NCBI RefSeq assembly: GCF_036174265.1
Contig: NZ_CP108055.1
Coordinates: forward strand, 5,704,001-5,768,000
Reading direction: 5' to 3'
DNA from: Streptomyces sp. NBC_00285
Lineage (GTDB): Bacteria; Actinomycetota; Actinomycetes; Streptomycetales; Streptomycetaceae
Length of the DNA stretch: 64,000 nucleotides
The position numbers and the translations under genes are program-made. Of the stretch, positions 1 to 9,900 are shown piece by piece (the first letter of the stretch is position 1; every line of letters begins with the position of its first letter). Below the pieces are notes generated by a model. The model worked only from the letters and a program-made list of their open reading frames with translations, did no database searches and was not told where the DNA came from.

Positions 1-1094
1 GGGTAGTCGGACGTGGTGCCGTACTGGTCGGAGGTATAGAACAGCGCGGGGTTGGTGCCCTTGCCCATGGGCTTGGCACCGCTGTACTGCGCCGGGTTCG
101 AGCAGTACTCGGGCTGTGTACCGGTCTCCGAATGGAGCAGGCCGCGGACGTTCGCCAACTCGATGCTCAGCGTGGCCTTCCTGGCTCCCTTCCGGGCCCG
201 GTCCGCGAGGCCGCTGCCGGGATACCGGCTGAGCAGACGGTCGTAGTCCGTGCGCGCCTCCTCCCAGTCGCCGTCCGCCAGGAGGTCGTCACCGCACCCG
301 ACGAGTGCCGCGGGCTCGGTCCTCCCGGCGGCGTCGGCGGTCCGTTCCAGTAGGTCGTGGCTCCACTTCCGGTCGCGGAGCCAGTCGGTGACGGTCGCGG
401 TGTCGCAGGGGTCCTTGGCGGGCAGCCCGCCGAGGAATCCGTTCAAGGTCGCTTCGGCCGTCTTCTCGTTGCCGTCCTCGGCCAGTACGGAAGCGAGTGT
501 GTCGAAGCCTTCCGTCAGGGCTTCGGTGTCGCCCGTCAGCGCCGTGCTCAGCTCGGCCCCGGCCGTCCGCAGCCGGTCGCACGCCGCCACGGCCTCGTCA
601 CCGCGGGCGGTGAGCGGGGCGTCGGCGAGGCGGGGCCCGAACCACACGCGGTCCTGGGCGTCCGACACCCGTGCGCAGTCGCCGCTCTCGCGTGCCTCGG
701 TGACGCTCCGGCCGATCCTGGACGCGTCGAAGCGCAGCAGCCCCACCGCCAGCAGCACCGGCAGCGTGATGCCGAGCGCGACCAGACGCTGTCTGCGCAC
801 GGCCCCCCGGCTGCCGCCGCCTCCGCGTGCCAGGAACCACCCATGGGCGACGACGGCCGCCCACCACCCGAGCAAGGCCACCTCGTACGACGGCGAGGTG
901 GTCGTGACCAGCCGCCACACGAGCACGGTCGTGCCGGCCACGGCGGCGAGGGCGAGCCCGCGCCGCCGCAGCATCAGATAGCCGACACCGAGCAGCGAGG
1001 CATTGCCCAGGGCGACGGCCATCGGGTCGGGCGCCCTGGGCTCGTCGGGCGCGGAACTCGGCATGGTGGGCAGGGCGTACGTCGGGTCGCTCAT
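1..1094 (-). CDS. Membrane protein with extracytoplasmic helical-repeat region, 3' end outside window
   Basis: The gene starts at ATG 1094-1092 (MSDPTYALPTMPSS) and reads open to the left edge with no stop, so about 364 codons are visible and the C-terminus is missing. The N-terminal part has about three hydrophobic segments (around residues 25-85), then another helix (LVALGITLPVLLAVGLLRF), after which the chain becomes polar and rich in short helices that look like tetratricopeptide units (for example a 'DWEEARTDYDRLLSRYPGSG' stretch). I infer a membrane-anchored protein with an outside repeat domain. It is divergent from the kinase at 1311, and the 216-bp gap must hold both promoters. No enzymatic motif was seen, so its function is unknown. 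Confidence 0.8.
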   Translation of the reverse strand, partial: MSDPTYALPTMPSSAPDEPRAPDPMAVALGNASLLGVGYLMLRRRGLALAAVAGTTVLVWRLVTTTSPSYEVALLGWWAAVVAHGWFLARGGGGSRGAVRRQRLVALGITLPVLLAVGLLRFDASRIGRSVTEARESGDCARVSDAQDRVWFGPRLADAPLTARGDEAVAACDRLRTAGAELSTALTGDTEALTEGFDTLASVLAEDGNEKTAEATLNGFLGGLPAKDPCDTATVTDWLRDRKWSHDLLERTADAAGRTEPAALVGCGDDLLADGDWEEARTDYDRLLSRYPGSGLADRARKGARKATLSIELANVRGLLHSETGTQPEYCSNPAQYSGAKPMGKGTNPALFYTSDQYGTTSDY

Positions 1095-1310
1095 CCTGAT
1101 CTCCCCCGGTCTCGGTCACGAACAGGTCTGGTGCGCGCATGGTGCGGCGCCGTTCCCGGGAGGGGTCCCGGGCGGACCGTGAACCGGCCGTGCTGTGGGG
1201 GTTGTGGGAGGGTCCGCCCGAAGTCCGGTGAAAGAGATCACCGCCAGGTGCGGGCTGAGTACACTCCGTCGTCTGGCAGGACCGTCGGCGGTGGGGCGAG
1301 GAGTGGGGCG

Positions 1311-3266
1311 GTGCTGGTGACGCCGGAGGCCGGGGACAGGATCGCCGGCCGGTACCTCTTGCGGGAGCCCATCGGCAGAGGCGGGATGGGCGTCGTCTGG
1401 CTGGCCTGGGACGAGCGGCTCGAACGACGGGTCGCGGTCAAGTGCGCACGCCTGGACGACGATCGGGCCGCGCGACGGCTCATGGGCGAGGCGCGCAACG
1501 CCGGGCGGCTGCACCACCCGAACATCGTGGGCGTCTTCGACTTCGTCGACGAGGGTGCCACCTGCTGGATCATCATGGAGTACGTCCCCTCGCGCAGCCT
1601 CGCGCAGATCCTGACGGAGAGCGGTCCGCTCACGCCCGAGGCGGCCGGGTCGATCGGCTGCCAGATCGCGGCCGCGCTGGCGAAGTCCCACCACGAGGGC
1701 GTGGTGCACGGCGATGTGACACCGGAGAACATCCTCGTCACCGACGAAGGCGTCGCGAGACTGACCGACTTCGGGATCTCGCGGGCCCTGTGGAGCGACG
1801 TCACCCACAGCGGGACGGGCAGTGTGGGCGGAAAACCCCGGTATCTGGCCCCGGAGTTGGCCAAGGGGCTGCCCGCGGGCGAGAAGTCCGACGTGTTCTC
1901 CCTGGGCGCCTCCCTGTACATGGCGGTCGAGGGCCGGTCGCCGTACGGCGAGGTCGAACACCCCATGGCCTACCTGGCCCGGGCCGTCGAGGGACACATC
2001 GAGCCCGCGCACCGGACCGGCCCGCTGGCGGAGCCGCTCACCGCCCTGCTGGAGGTGGAGCCCCGGCGCCGGCCCGACGCGGCCCGGGCGCAGAAGCTGC
2101 TGACGCGCGCCGCACCACCGCCCCCGCACATAGCGGAGCAGCTGCACGACAGCCGTATGCGGGACGTCACGTCCCCCACCCTCCGGCTGCGTCGACTCGT
2201 CCGCCGAGCGCAGGACTCCACGCCCTTCGTGCCGCAGCCGCAACAGCCCCTACGCAGACGCCGGTTGGCCATCGCCGCGGTGGCGCTGGCCGCGGCGGGC
2301 GCGATCACGGCCGGGCTGGTCGTCTTCGGCCCGTGGTCCTCGAAGAACGAGGGAGACGAGGACGGCCGTAAGGGCGCGACCGATGCGAAACCCTCGGCCA
2401 CGGCGCAGGCCGGTGCCATCGGCGACGAGCGCACGGCGGACCCCTGCGGCCTGCTCGACGCCGCCTCGCTGAGCCGCTTCGGCGCCGCCGTACTCGACCC
2501 GGACTACGGGGAGTTCGACCGCTGCGACGTCCTGGTGCGCAACAACAGCGGTGACGAGAACGCGGACGTCCAGGTCAACCTCGACTCGGACCGGGACGAC
2601 TTCGACAACATCGCATCCACCCACCTCGCCGGCGGTCTCACGGTCGTGAACATCAAACGGGACGGGAGGACCTGCGAGCGGGCCGTCCTGACCGCCGACG
2701 GCAAGCAGATCCGCGTCATCGGGAAGCAGCTCGCCGAAGTGGCGCCCGACCCGTGCCAGATGGCCGACGCCGCCACCGACCGCGTGGTCGGCGTGCTGGC
2801 CGACGGCCCGGTGCCCCGGCGTTCGTCGTCGCCGGCCGCGAACTCCCTGGCCCTGCTGGACACCTGCACCCTGCTCGACGCCACCGCGCTCAAGCGGCTT
2901 CCCGGCGTCGAGGCGGACAACCGGGACCGAGGCTTCGGTTCCTGGTCCTGCGACTGGTCGAGCGATGACGGCACACGTGAGGTGGAGATCCAGTTCAGCC
3001 GGGACAACTCGCTGGACGCCGATGACGGAACGGCGGTGGACGTCGCCGGGAGGCGGAGCTACTACGTGGCGGCCGAGGCCGAGGCCGACAGCTGCACCGT
3101 ACGGACGCCGCACCGTACGTACACGAACTCCGTCGGCGACCGTACGACCGAACTGGTCCAGCTGACCGTGTACGCGCCGCAGTCGGACCGGCAACTGTGC
3201 GACAGCGCGGCGGAGTTCGCGGCCGTCATCGTGCGGAACATCGCGAAGCGACTGCCGGAGGCGTGA
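1311..3266 (+). CDS. Receptor-type serine/threonine protein kinase with atypical catalytic loop
   Basis: A 651-residue protein. The kinase domain fills roughly residues 10-270: glycine loop IGRGGMGVVW, beta-3 lysine K44 in VAVK, and DFG at 153-155. The catalytic loop reads HGDVTPEN (133-140) instead of HRDxKPEN: the arginine is glycine and the loop lysine is threonine, while the aspartate and asparagine remain. A single transmembrane helix lies near residues 320-342, then an outside part with two related Cys-containing repeats (each beginning D-x-C-x-LLDA). I chose GTG 1311 because it has GAGGAG about 7 bases upstream and sits just before the kinase fold; an open frame extends far upstream but has no kinase character. 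The FHA gene starts one base after the stop, which suggests a kinase/phosphopeptide-reader pair. Confidence 0.88.
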   Translation: MLVTPEAGDRIAGRYLLREPIGRGGMGVVWLAWDERLERRVAVKCARLDDDRAARRLMGEARNAGRLHHPNIVGVFDFVDEGATCWIIMEYVPSRSLAQILTESGPLTPEAAGSIGCQIAAALAKSHHEGVVHGDVTPENILVTDEGVARLTDFGISRALWSDVTHSGTGSVGGKPRYLAPELAKGLPAGEKSDVFSLGASLYMAVEGRSPYGEVEHPMAYLARAVEGHIEPAHRTGPLAEPLTALLEVEPRRRPDAARAQKLLTRAAPPPPHIAEQLHDSRMRDVTSPTLRLRRLVRRAQDSTPFVPQPQQPLRRRRLAIAAVALAAAGAITAGLVVFGPWSSKNEGDEDGRKGATDAKPSATAQAGAIGDERTADPCGLLDAASLSRFGAAVLDPDYGEFDRCDVLVRNNSGDENADVQVNLDSDRDDFDNIASTHLAGGLTVVNIKRDGRTCERAVLTADGKQIRVIGKQLAEVAPDPCQMADAATDRVVGVLADGPVPRRSSSPAANSLALLDTCTLLDATALKRLPGVEADNRDRGFGSWSCDWSSDDGTREVEIQFSRDNSLDADDGTAVDVAGRRSYYVAAEAEADSCTVRTPHRTYTNSVGDRTTELVQLTVYAPQSDRQLCDSAAEFAAVIVRNIAKRLPEA

Positions 3267-3267
3267 C

Positions 3268-4068
3268 ATGACGGAGCCGGTGACTCCCGACGGCACAGGC
3301 GCCAGGCGGTTGCCCGCCACCCATGGGAGCCTCGCCCGGGGCGCGTCCGCACGGCTGCCCGGCACCGTCTTCGTGCTCGCGCTGACCGGCGGTATGACGT
3401 TGGGGCCGGGGGAGGGCCGCGAGGTCCTGTTCGGCCGCAACCGCCCCGAGGTGCATGTCTGCCTCGGCGAGGACGACCCCCAGGTCAGCCGCCACCAGGG
3501 CACGCTCACGCACCGGGACGGCCACTGGTGGGTGAGCAACTCCGGGCGGCTGCCGATCCGTTGTGCGGGGGCCCGGCTGCTGTTCCGGGACGAGGAGTCA
3601 CTGCCGCTCGACACCGGCTACACCCCGCTCTTCGTCGGTGGTTCCCACGGGCGCGAGCACCTGCTGGAGGTCTTCGTCACCGGCCCCGAGGGCGACCGGC
3701 CGCAGCCCCGGCACGAGGACGTCACCCGTCCGCCCCGGGTATGGGCGCTCACCGAACAGGAGAAGCTCGCCCTCGTCGTCCTCGGCCGGCGCTACCTGCT
3801 GCACGAACCCCGGCCACAGCCGCTGACCTGGCGGCAGACCGCCGCCGAACTCGCCGAATCGCAGCCGCACGCGGGCTGGACGGACAAGCGCGTCGAGCAC
3901 CTGGTCAACGGCGTGCGCACCCGGCTGTCCCGCGACGGGGTGCCCTGGCTGACCCGCGAGGAGCTCGGCGAGCCGGTGGGCAACGCGCTCAACGACCACC
4001 TGATCCGGGCCCTGTTGGCGTCGACCACGCTCGTACCGATGGACCTGGCCCTGATCGACGCCGCCTGA
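3268..4068 (+). CDS. FHA-domain protein, likely partner of the upstream kinase
   Basis: 266 residues. A forkhead-associated fold is visible around residues 50-115: FGRNRPEVHV, then the signature SRHQGTLTHRDGHWWVSNSG, which carries the GR, SRH and NSG residues used to bind phosphothreonine. The second half (about 155-260) is helical, with basic and aromatic residues that could form a winged-helix-like domain, but I cannot name it. The ATG follows the kinase stop by one base, so the two are translationally coupled and the kinase may phosphorylate this protein or its partners. The gene ends right next to an integrase fragment, so this is the last intact gene before the mobile-element debris. Confidence 0.82.
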   Translation: MTEPVTPDGTGARRLPATHGSLARGASARLPGTVFVLALTGGMTLGPGEGREVLFGRNRPEVHVCLGEDDPQVSRHQGTLTHRDGHWWVSNSGRLPIRCAGARLLFRDEESLPLDTGYTPLFVGGSHGREHLLEVFVTGPEGDRPQPRHEDVTRPPRVWALTEQEKLALVVLGRRYLLHEPRPQPLTWRQTAAELAESQPHAGWTDKRVEHLVNGVRTRLSRDGVPWLTREELGEPVGNALNDHLIRALLASTTLVPMDLALIDAA

Positions 4069-4088
4069 AGCCGCCTGCCGCCGTCACC

Positions 4089-4280
4089 ATGGCCGCCGAC
4101 ACCGGCGCCAAGCTGAAGGACCTCATGGTCCGCGCCGGCCAGTCCTCGGAGAAGGCCCAGTTGATCTACCAGCATTCGACGGTGAAGCACCAGCGCAGGC
4201 TTGCTCACGGCATCGACGCGGAGGTACGTGCCCAACTCCGTGAAGCCGCGGCATCCCAGCAGAGTGCCCGTGAGGCATGA
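4089..4280 (+). pseudogene. C-terminal remnant of a tyrosine-recombinase integrase
   Basis: The 63 readable codons match the C-terminal end of phage or ICE tyrosine integrases: TGAKLKDLMVRAGQSS corresponds to the usual 'TGAxLxELMxRxGHSS', followed by LIYQHST with the nucleophilic tyrosine. The usual GH is GQ here. Everything upstream (core domain, box I arginine, HxxR) is absent; the fragment begins just after the FHA stop. It is on the plus strand, about 450 bp left of the left attachment repeat at 4731. It cannot be functional and is the trace of an element that once used this site or an adjacent one. Confidence 0.75.
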
Positions 4281-4392
4281 ACGATTGCCGTCCACGGGGG
4301 GCTCGGCCGGCCTGCTCGCCGGGTGCCGTGTGAGCCGAGCCTGGTACTGCTGGGATGAGACCCGTCCCGTACCACGAACCGGGTGAACCGGC

Positions 4393-4638
4393 TCAGTCGT
4401 GCGGTCCTGCGCCGTGCAGGATTGTGCCGGTGACGAGTGCGACCAGCGCGTCCGGGTCGTACGCGGCTGGGTCCTGATCGGCGCCGGGCCGGTTGAGGGC
4501 TTCGTTCATGAGGGCGTAGTACACCTGCCCTGTCCACTCCAGGTCCGCGTCGGGGGCGAGCAGACCTTCGCGCTGCGCGCGGGTCAGGAGTTCGCGGTGC
4601 CTCGAAAATCGAGCCCAAGGAGACTCCGGCGGCGCCTC
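4393..4638 (-). pseudogene. C-terminal remnant of a TetR-family regulator
   Basis: The minus strand reads 82 open codons that end at the stop 4395-4393 and begin right after an in-frame TGA at 4641-4639. The text SRHRELLTRAQREGLLAPDA, then DLEWTGQVYYALMNEALNRP and ALVTGTILHGAGPHD, is typical of the ligand-domain C-terminus of TetR/AcrR proteins. The DNA-binding half and any start codon are missing. The fragment is opposite to the integrase remnant and abuts the attachment-site region, so recombination at the integration site probably removed the rest. Confidence 0.7.
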
Positions 4639-4651
4639 TCACCTGCACTTA

Positions 4652-4670
4652 GGGCACGCGGAGGGCACGC
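4652..4670. repeat. Paired GGGCACGC repeat, possible recombinase arm site (left of attL)
   Basis: Two copies of GGGCACGC separated by three bases (4652-4659 and 4663-4670). The same arrangement recurs at 4886-4904 on the other side of the left att repeat. Paired short direct repeats flanking a core site are what arm-type binding sites of a tyrosine recombinase or its excisionase look like. The function is inferred. Confidence 0.4.
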
Positions 4671-4700
4671 CACCCTCGAATTGGACTAGACAACAAGTAA

Positions 4701-4723
4701 CCCCCAGGCCGCTGACCTGGGGG
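4701..4723 (-). terminator. Stem-loop downstream of the partial tRNA-Gly copy
   Basis: CCCCCAGG (4701-4708) pairs with CCTGGGGG (4716-4723). It sits in the same place relative to the tRNA sequence as the stem at 15520-15542. Both ends therefore carry tRNA 3' end plus terminator, which is more homology than a minimal attachment core. Confidence 0.6.
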
Positions 4724-4730
4724 CAAATTC

Positions 4731-4776
4731 TGGAGCGGGTGACGAGAATCGAACTCGCACTCTCAGCTTGGGAAGC
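4731..4776 (-). repeat. Left attachment repeat: 3' part of tRNA-Gly(CCC)
   Basis: 46 bases identical to 15550-15595, the 3' part of the intact tRNA-Gly gene including CCA, acceptor, T-arm and the anticodon region. Identity stops sharply at 4777. Weaker similarity continues leftward through the stem-loop to about 4682 (matching from about 15501). This is the direct-repeat signature left by site-specific integration into the 3' end of a tRNA gene, so 4777-15549 is the integrated segment. Confidence 0.88.
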
Positions 4777-4885
4777 GACGGCGCTTGGCCAGCGAGATGG
4801 CTTCTGACCTGGGCGTATATCATGTAGTGCGGCGCCTGGGAGTGCCGGGTTCGCACCGCTGTCGACCGTGGTTTACCGGTCTTAA

Positions 4886-4904
4886 GGGCACGCTATGGGC
4901 ACGC
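4886..4904. repeat. Paired GGGCACGC repeat, possible recombinase arm site (inside island)
   Basis: GGGCACGC at 4886-4893 and 4897-4904, again with a three-base spacer, matching the pair at 4652-4670. The stretch 4777-5055 around it holds no gene that I can support. Confidence 0.4.
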
Positions 4905-5055
4905 CGTCGACTCCGAGACGTGCAGATCGCTTCGAGGTGGTCGGCGAGCGGCCGAGCACGGGAAGCGAGCACCGGCCGGAAGGGTGCCGTTGCGGGAGCA
5001 CATCGAAGGCAGTGCTTGTCGAGTACGGAGCATCGGCGATACTCGCCGCCGTGGC

Positions 5056-6399
5056 TCAGATGCGGTAGGCGCCCGCCGGTACGCCATGGGCGACGCCGTA
5101 CGTAGTCAGGGCGATGACGCCGGTGCCGCGTGACGGTGTGTCCGCAGCGAGGTCGAGAGGGATCGCGGCGCCGAGGGAACGAGCGATGTCCGGGGCGAGG
5201 TCGTGTGCGGTCCACCGCCACTCGTCCTCGTCGTCCTCGCTCTCCTGTGCGGCGTCCCAGTCGGGGTGCAGACCCAGTTCCGTACGGCGTGTTCGTTCGT
5301 ACGGCAGCGGCTCCCCGATGGTCAGCAACTCGTCCTCCGCTTCGCCGGGTTCGCCGTACCGCCGGATCACCGTGCCGTGCTCGGCCACGAGCCAGGCGGA
5401 GCTGTCGCCCTGGCCGCCGTAGTAGTACGCCTGTGCCCGGCCGTAGCGGCCACTGAGCTCGGTGCACAGGCGCAGCACGTCCTCGCGGCGCTCCTGGCCG
5501 TGCGGGTCGCACCAGGCGCCGAGGACGAGGGTCCAGCCGGCGAGTTCGGGGGTGACGAAGACCCGTTCGTAGCCGGTGTGTTCGTCCGTGTCGCAGCCGT
5601 CGCCGTCGACGATGTCGTTGCCGAGCGCGAAGGTCACCGGTCGTGGGTTGCTCAGACCGAGGGTGCGCATGATCCCGGCCTGGTCTCCGCCGGGGACGGC
5701 CATCCAGTGGTTCCAGCAGGCCCACAGCGGTTCGGGGCGATCCTCCGGGAGCTTGATGCGGATGAGTCGCTCGATCGCGGCAGTGTCGGCGCGCGACAGA
5801 GCCGCTTCGCCACCGAGTTCGGCGAGTACGGTCAACGCCCGCGCCCGCTGGCGGCCCGCTCCCCGTTCCCGGACGCGCCGGAGCAGCGGAATCACGTGCT
5901 CGCCGCCGGTGCGGATCAGGGTGTCCTGGGCCTGCCTGGCGACCTCCTGGTCCGGGTCGCCGAGCAGCGGCACCAGGGCGGCGGCGGACCGGCCGGCCTC
6001 GCCGCAGTGCTCGATCCCACGGACTGCCTGACGGCGCACGAGCGGCACGGGATGGGCGAGGGCCGCGGCGTAACGGTCGAGAACGGCCACACCGAGCCTG
6101 GCGAACGCGAAGCCGACTCGCTTGCGGGACTCCTCGGTGGACGCGGAGACGAGCCCCTGGAGCAGACCTTCGAACCCCGCGTCCCCGATCTGCCCGAGTA
6201 CGGCGGTGATCGGCCGCCAGTCCACCGGAGACTCCGCGTCCATCACCTCCCGCACCAACTGCTCCACCCCGACGGCGCCGAGCGTCACCAACGCGGCTGC
6301 TGCTGCATCGTGCCGGTCCGGCCTGCCGAGGTCCCGTATCAGATCGGCGTTCACCACGAGCCCCTCCAGCAGTGTCGCGTCCGTCCCTGTGCAGGCCAT
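5056..6399 (-). CDS. HEAT-repeat protein with C-terminal YYYGGQGDSSAWLV-type domain
   Basis: 447 residues. The first 240 or so form helical pairs of HEAT type, e.g. AALAHPVPLVRRQAVRGIEH and LVPLLGDPDQEVARQAQDTL. The C-terminal half contains RVFVTPELAGWTLVLGAWCD and AQAYYYGGQGDSSAWLVAEH, a pattern I associate with small actinomycete proteins of unknown or immunity-like role, then an acidic stretch before a hydrophobic end. The start is ATG 6399; a GTG about 14 codons further in is an alternative. It is the first gene inside the island and is transcribed outward, toward the left att site, away from the nuclease gene. No catalytic residues were recognised; a scaffold or accessory role is a guess. 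Confidence 0.75.
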   Translation of the reverse strand: MACTGTDATLLEGLVVNADLIRDLGRPDRHDAAAAALVTLGAVGVEQLVREVMDAESPVDWRPITAVLGQIGDAGFEGLLQGLVSASTEESRKRVGFAFARLGVAVLDRYAAALAHPVPLVRRQAVRGIEHCGEAGRSAAALVPLLGDPDQEVARQAQDTLIRTGGEHVIPLLRRVRERGAGRQRARALTVLAELGGEAALSRADTAAIERLIRIKLPEDRPEPLWACWNHWMAVPGGDQAGIMRTLGLSNPRPVTFALGNDIVDGDGCDTDEHTGYERVFVTPELAGWTLVLGAWCDPHGQERREDVLRLCTELSGRYGRAQAYYYGGQGDSSAWLVAEHGTVIRRYGEPGEAEDELLTIGEPLPYERTRRTELGLHPDWDAAQESEDDEDEWRWTAHDLAPDIARSLGAAIPLDLAADTPSRGTGVIALTTYGVAHGVPAGAYRI

Positions 6400-6920
6400 C
6401 CGCCCGAGAAGGCCGGGCCGACCAGTTCGCCGCCGTGCGGGGCCGGCAGCAGGCCGCCCTGCTGGACGATCGCGAAGGTTCGATTGGACCGTTGGAAGGG
6501 GCCCTTTGCAGACTCATACGGTGAAGATGAGCTGCCGCAAGAAGGTGTCGGTTATTCGGATACCGTCGAGCATCTGGCTACGCTCGCGGTTTGCAGGATC
6601 CCGTCACGAGATACATGCAAATAACAGAGCTAAGTAATCCGAGTTTCTCACGACAGCTCTTGCTTGGGCATCCGAGTAAGACAGATGAATAGAGGTGCGC
6701 ACGCAACTGTCGAGCCTCGCAATCTCTGATACACCCAGCACAGTTGGCGTCACGCCACGGGACTCCCCGGTGATCAACTTGATGCTTCGGCCGGAATGAG
6801 AAAGGTAAGTTGGCGATCAACCCTCAAGTGCCATGTACCGAGCGCTACGGGAAGTCGCTATGGAGGGTGAGTTCTTTGGTCTGAAGGAATTTATGCACGG
6901 TCGCGATGTAATATTGAGGC
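6400..6920. other. Intergenic region between divergent island genes
   Basis: About 520 bp, visibly richer in A and T than the surrounding chromosome. I see no convincing gene: an 80-codon minus frame (6578-6820) has no recognisable content or codon bias. It must hold the divergent promoters. A TAATAT at 6909-6914 lies 6 bases before the GTG of the nuclease gene and could be the -10 of a leaderless transcript; no clear -35 was found. Confidence 0.5.
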
Positions 6921-9900
6921 GTGATCGACACTACCTCGCAACGAGCTGTATCCGCCGGTGGAGAAGACCCGTGGGAGCCGTGGACCGCGGATCCCAATCT
7001 CAGCGCTACGCCCGAGCCTGGCGCCTCAGACAACGTCCCACCGGGCGAGGACCTTGATCTGCACATCGGCTGGGATCGTTTCGAGAAGCTCGTCCTGGCA
7101 CTGTCACGCGGCGTGCTCGGTCTGAGAGGTGTGAAGTTTCGCCGCTACGGCACGCAGGGGCAGGCGCAGCACGGCATCGACCTTGCCGGCCGTGAGCCGG
7201 ACGGCAACTACACCGTTGTCCAGTGCAAGGACTATCAGACATTCACTGCTGGCGACCTGCGAGCAGCCGTGGAGACTTTCACACGTGGTAGGCGCCCCTT
7301 CGACGCGCACCATCTAATCATTGCCACCTCGGCCACCACACAGCCCACTCAGGTCGTTGATGAACTTGCCAGACTCCAGGACGCACACTCCGACCTCGAG
7401 CTGGACCTGTGGGGATCCGAGCAGATCAATGAGTACCTGCGTTTCCAAGGCGATGTGGTCACCCGATTCTGGACCCGCGAGACGGCGACGACATTCTGTA
7501 CGGGCGCTCCCCCACAAGGAGTTCCCGTACCACTGCCCGATCGGCAGGAGCAGGCGGAGAGGATCCTTGTCGGCCCGCTGCAGACCAACGACGTGGCTCC
7601 GATTCTGCGACGAGCGGACGCCCACCGAGCGACCGCGCCGAAGGAGTCCGCCCGACTGTACGGCGAACTGGCCGAACGGCTCGACGACGCCGGTTTTCGC
7701 GGTCATGCGGTCACCATGCGAGGCAAGCAACTCGACGCACTGGTGGACGCCCAACTCGTTGATGAAGCCCTCGATTTGGCTGCGCATCTCGCGGTCGTCG
7801 CACTGCACTTCGGGGATCGCGACGAACCCCCGAGACTGTTGCGCCGTATCGAACAACTGACCGCCGACGAGAAGGTGTCCGGGTGGACGCAGACAGCACT
7901 CGCGCAACGTCACCTCCAATTGGTCGGTGCCGCCGTCAAGAGCATCCTCCATCCTCTCGGTCATTTCGTTGCAATGCGTGCCGCGTTGGAGGCACCTGCT
8001 GCGGAAGAGCCGGTTTACCAGCCGTTGCTGGTGCTGATGTTCGCCGAACATCTGCTGGCATTGGACCCGGACCGACTCGAAAACCTGGACGGGCTCATCA
8101 CTACAGCCATCTCCCGAGCGGACACGGAGCTGATCAGACGGGTCGCCGAGGACGCTGTCATCCGGTTGCGTTTGGTGCGCGCCGAGTACGACCTCGCCGA
8201 GCGCACGGAGCTCAAGCGGCTGGCGCGGCATCACCGGGTGTCCGGTCGACAGGCAGCTTTGATCAACGCACGCGAAGCCAGGCTCTGCGCCCTTGAGGGC
8301 CGAGCGGAGGAGGCAGTCGAGACCTGGCGCGATGCGGTCTACGACGCCATCCATGCCGGGATGACCGAGGATGCCGCGGACTGGCTCTACGCGATCCGGG
8401 CAGTGAACGCCCAGTACGGTCCTCTGACCTCGCTCATCGATGACGAGCATCGGCTCGCGCAGGCGCTCCGCGCAACCGGTACGGGACGTCTGCTTGACCG
8501 CGTGCGCTCATTCCGGGAACAGGCTCTGTCGGCCAAGGTGAACGGCAAACCCGTCGAGGCGGTCCTGTCCGCCCGACGCTGGCTTACCGACGCGGTGACC
8601 ACTGGAGACTGGGGCAGCGAGTTCGAGGCACTTGATTTTCTGGGGGACTTGTATCGAGAGAGTCACGAATCATCCCTTGCCGCCCAGTACTACCAACGCG
8701 CGGGAAGGACGAAGAAGCTCAAGGAACTCGCTACTGCCGTTGGCGACCTCACGTTGCCACTCGGCCCCCTCTCCGATGCTCCCTGGTGGGTACTCCATTG
8801 CCGCACCACGATCGTTGAGGCGCAGGCGGACCTGATCGCCGACGAGACGGCTGGTGATCTGCTCGGCGAGTTGACTGCTCTGGCTCAACGGGCCAGAGCG
8901 GGCGAAGTGGCGGATTCCCCCTTCCGCAACCTCGCACATCAGGCCACCCGCAGCGCCTGCGTCCTCGCGGCACGGGGAACACGGGAACAAGCTCTCGCTG
9001 TTCTCGATCTTTTGGCACCTGATGTCCCACGGGGGCCCAACCAGTACCACCACTCGGACGATTGCCATGCGTCCGCCTGCGTAGCCATCGCCAGAACCCA
9101 TGGGGCCATCGCGATGACAGCTCTGACCAGACTCTTCGATCTGGCAGACGGAAGGGCGCATAAGGCGCTTGAACTCGTCGTGGATGAGGAGGTGATCAGC
9201 CTTCTGCAAGCGCGGCAAGCGGAAACGGAACCCCGAGCAGGCTCCGTTGTCCCGGGCGGACTGGCTGAGGACGACCTCATCCGGCTCCGGGCGAGAGTCG
9301 GCCGCCTCGACGACAACGGCCTCTACTTGGCCGACGTCGCACGGGCTCTGATCGACCCCGACCACGTCGCGGTGCGCGAACGAGCGGAGCAGGCACGGAC
9401 CCGCATTCTTCAACACCCCGAACCGATACCTGGCGTAGCGGAGCTCGGAACCAGGTTGGTCTCCGATTCCTACCTGGCAGGCAAGCTTGGCGAGGAGAAT
9501 CGCGCGGAATGCCTCGACAAGCTCATGAGCATCGCGAATGACGTACGTGAAGTGGCCACAACCAGGAAGGACGCGCTCATCGGCATCCGTAATCTGGTGG
9601 CCGACCTGCCCGTCGACGTCCAGCGACAGGTGTTCGGTACAGCGAAGGGCTTTGCGGTCGGCGACCAGGACGGCAGTCACCTGGACGACCAGCTGACCGG
9701 CACCCCTCACCCGCTTAGCTCTTTCAAGATCTCTGGGGGCTCGGCGTCTCTGCGAGGAGAAGCTCTACTTCTGGCAGCCGCGTCGGCCACAACCCCCGAA
9801 GAACATGCATGGGTTCGCGGGCAGGCCATCGGTCTGCTCTCCAGCGAGGACACCGCTCACCTTCATGCTGCGGCAGTCGCGCTCAGCCGACCTTCGGAAG

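Noticed and set aside
357..1310. Long plus-strand open frame upstream of the kinase
   Set aside because: It overlaps the convincing minus-strand membrane protein (1-1094), has Arg/Gly-rich shadow composition and no kinase residues; the real start is GTG 1311.
6578..6820. 80-codon minus frame in the island intergenic region
   Set aside because: No recognisable motifs, no ribosome-binding site and weak codon bias. Left as non-coding.
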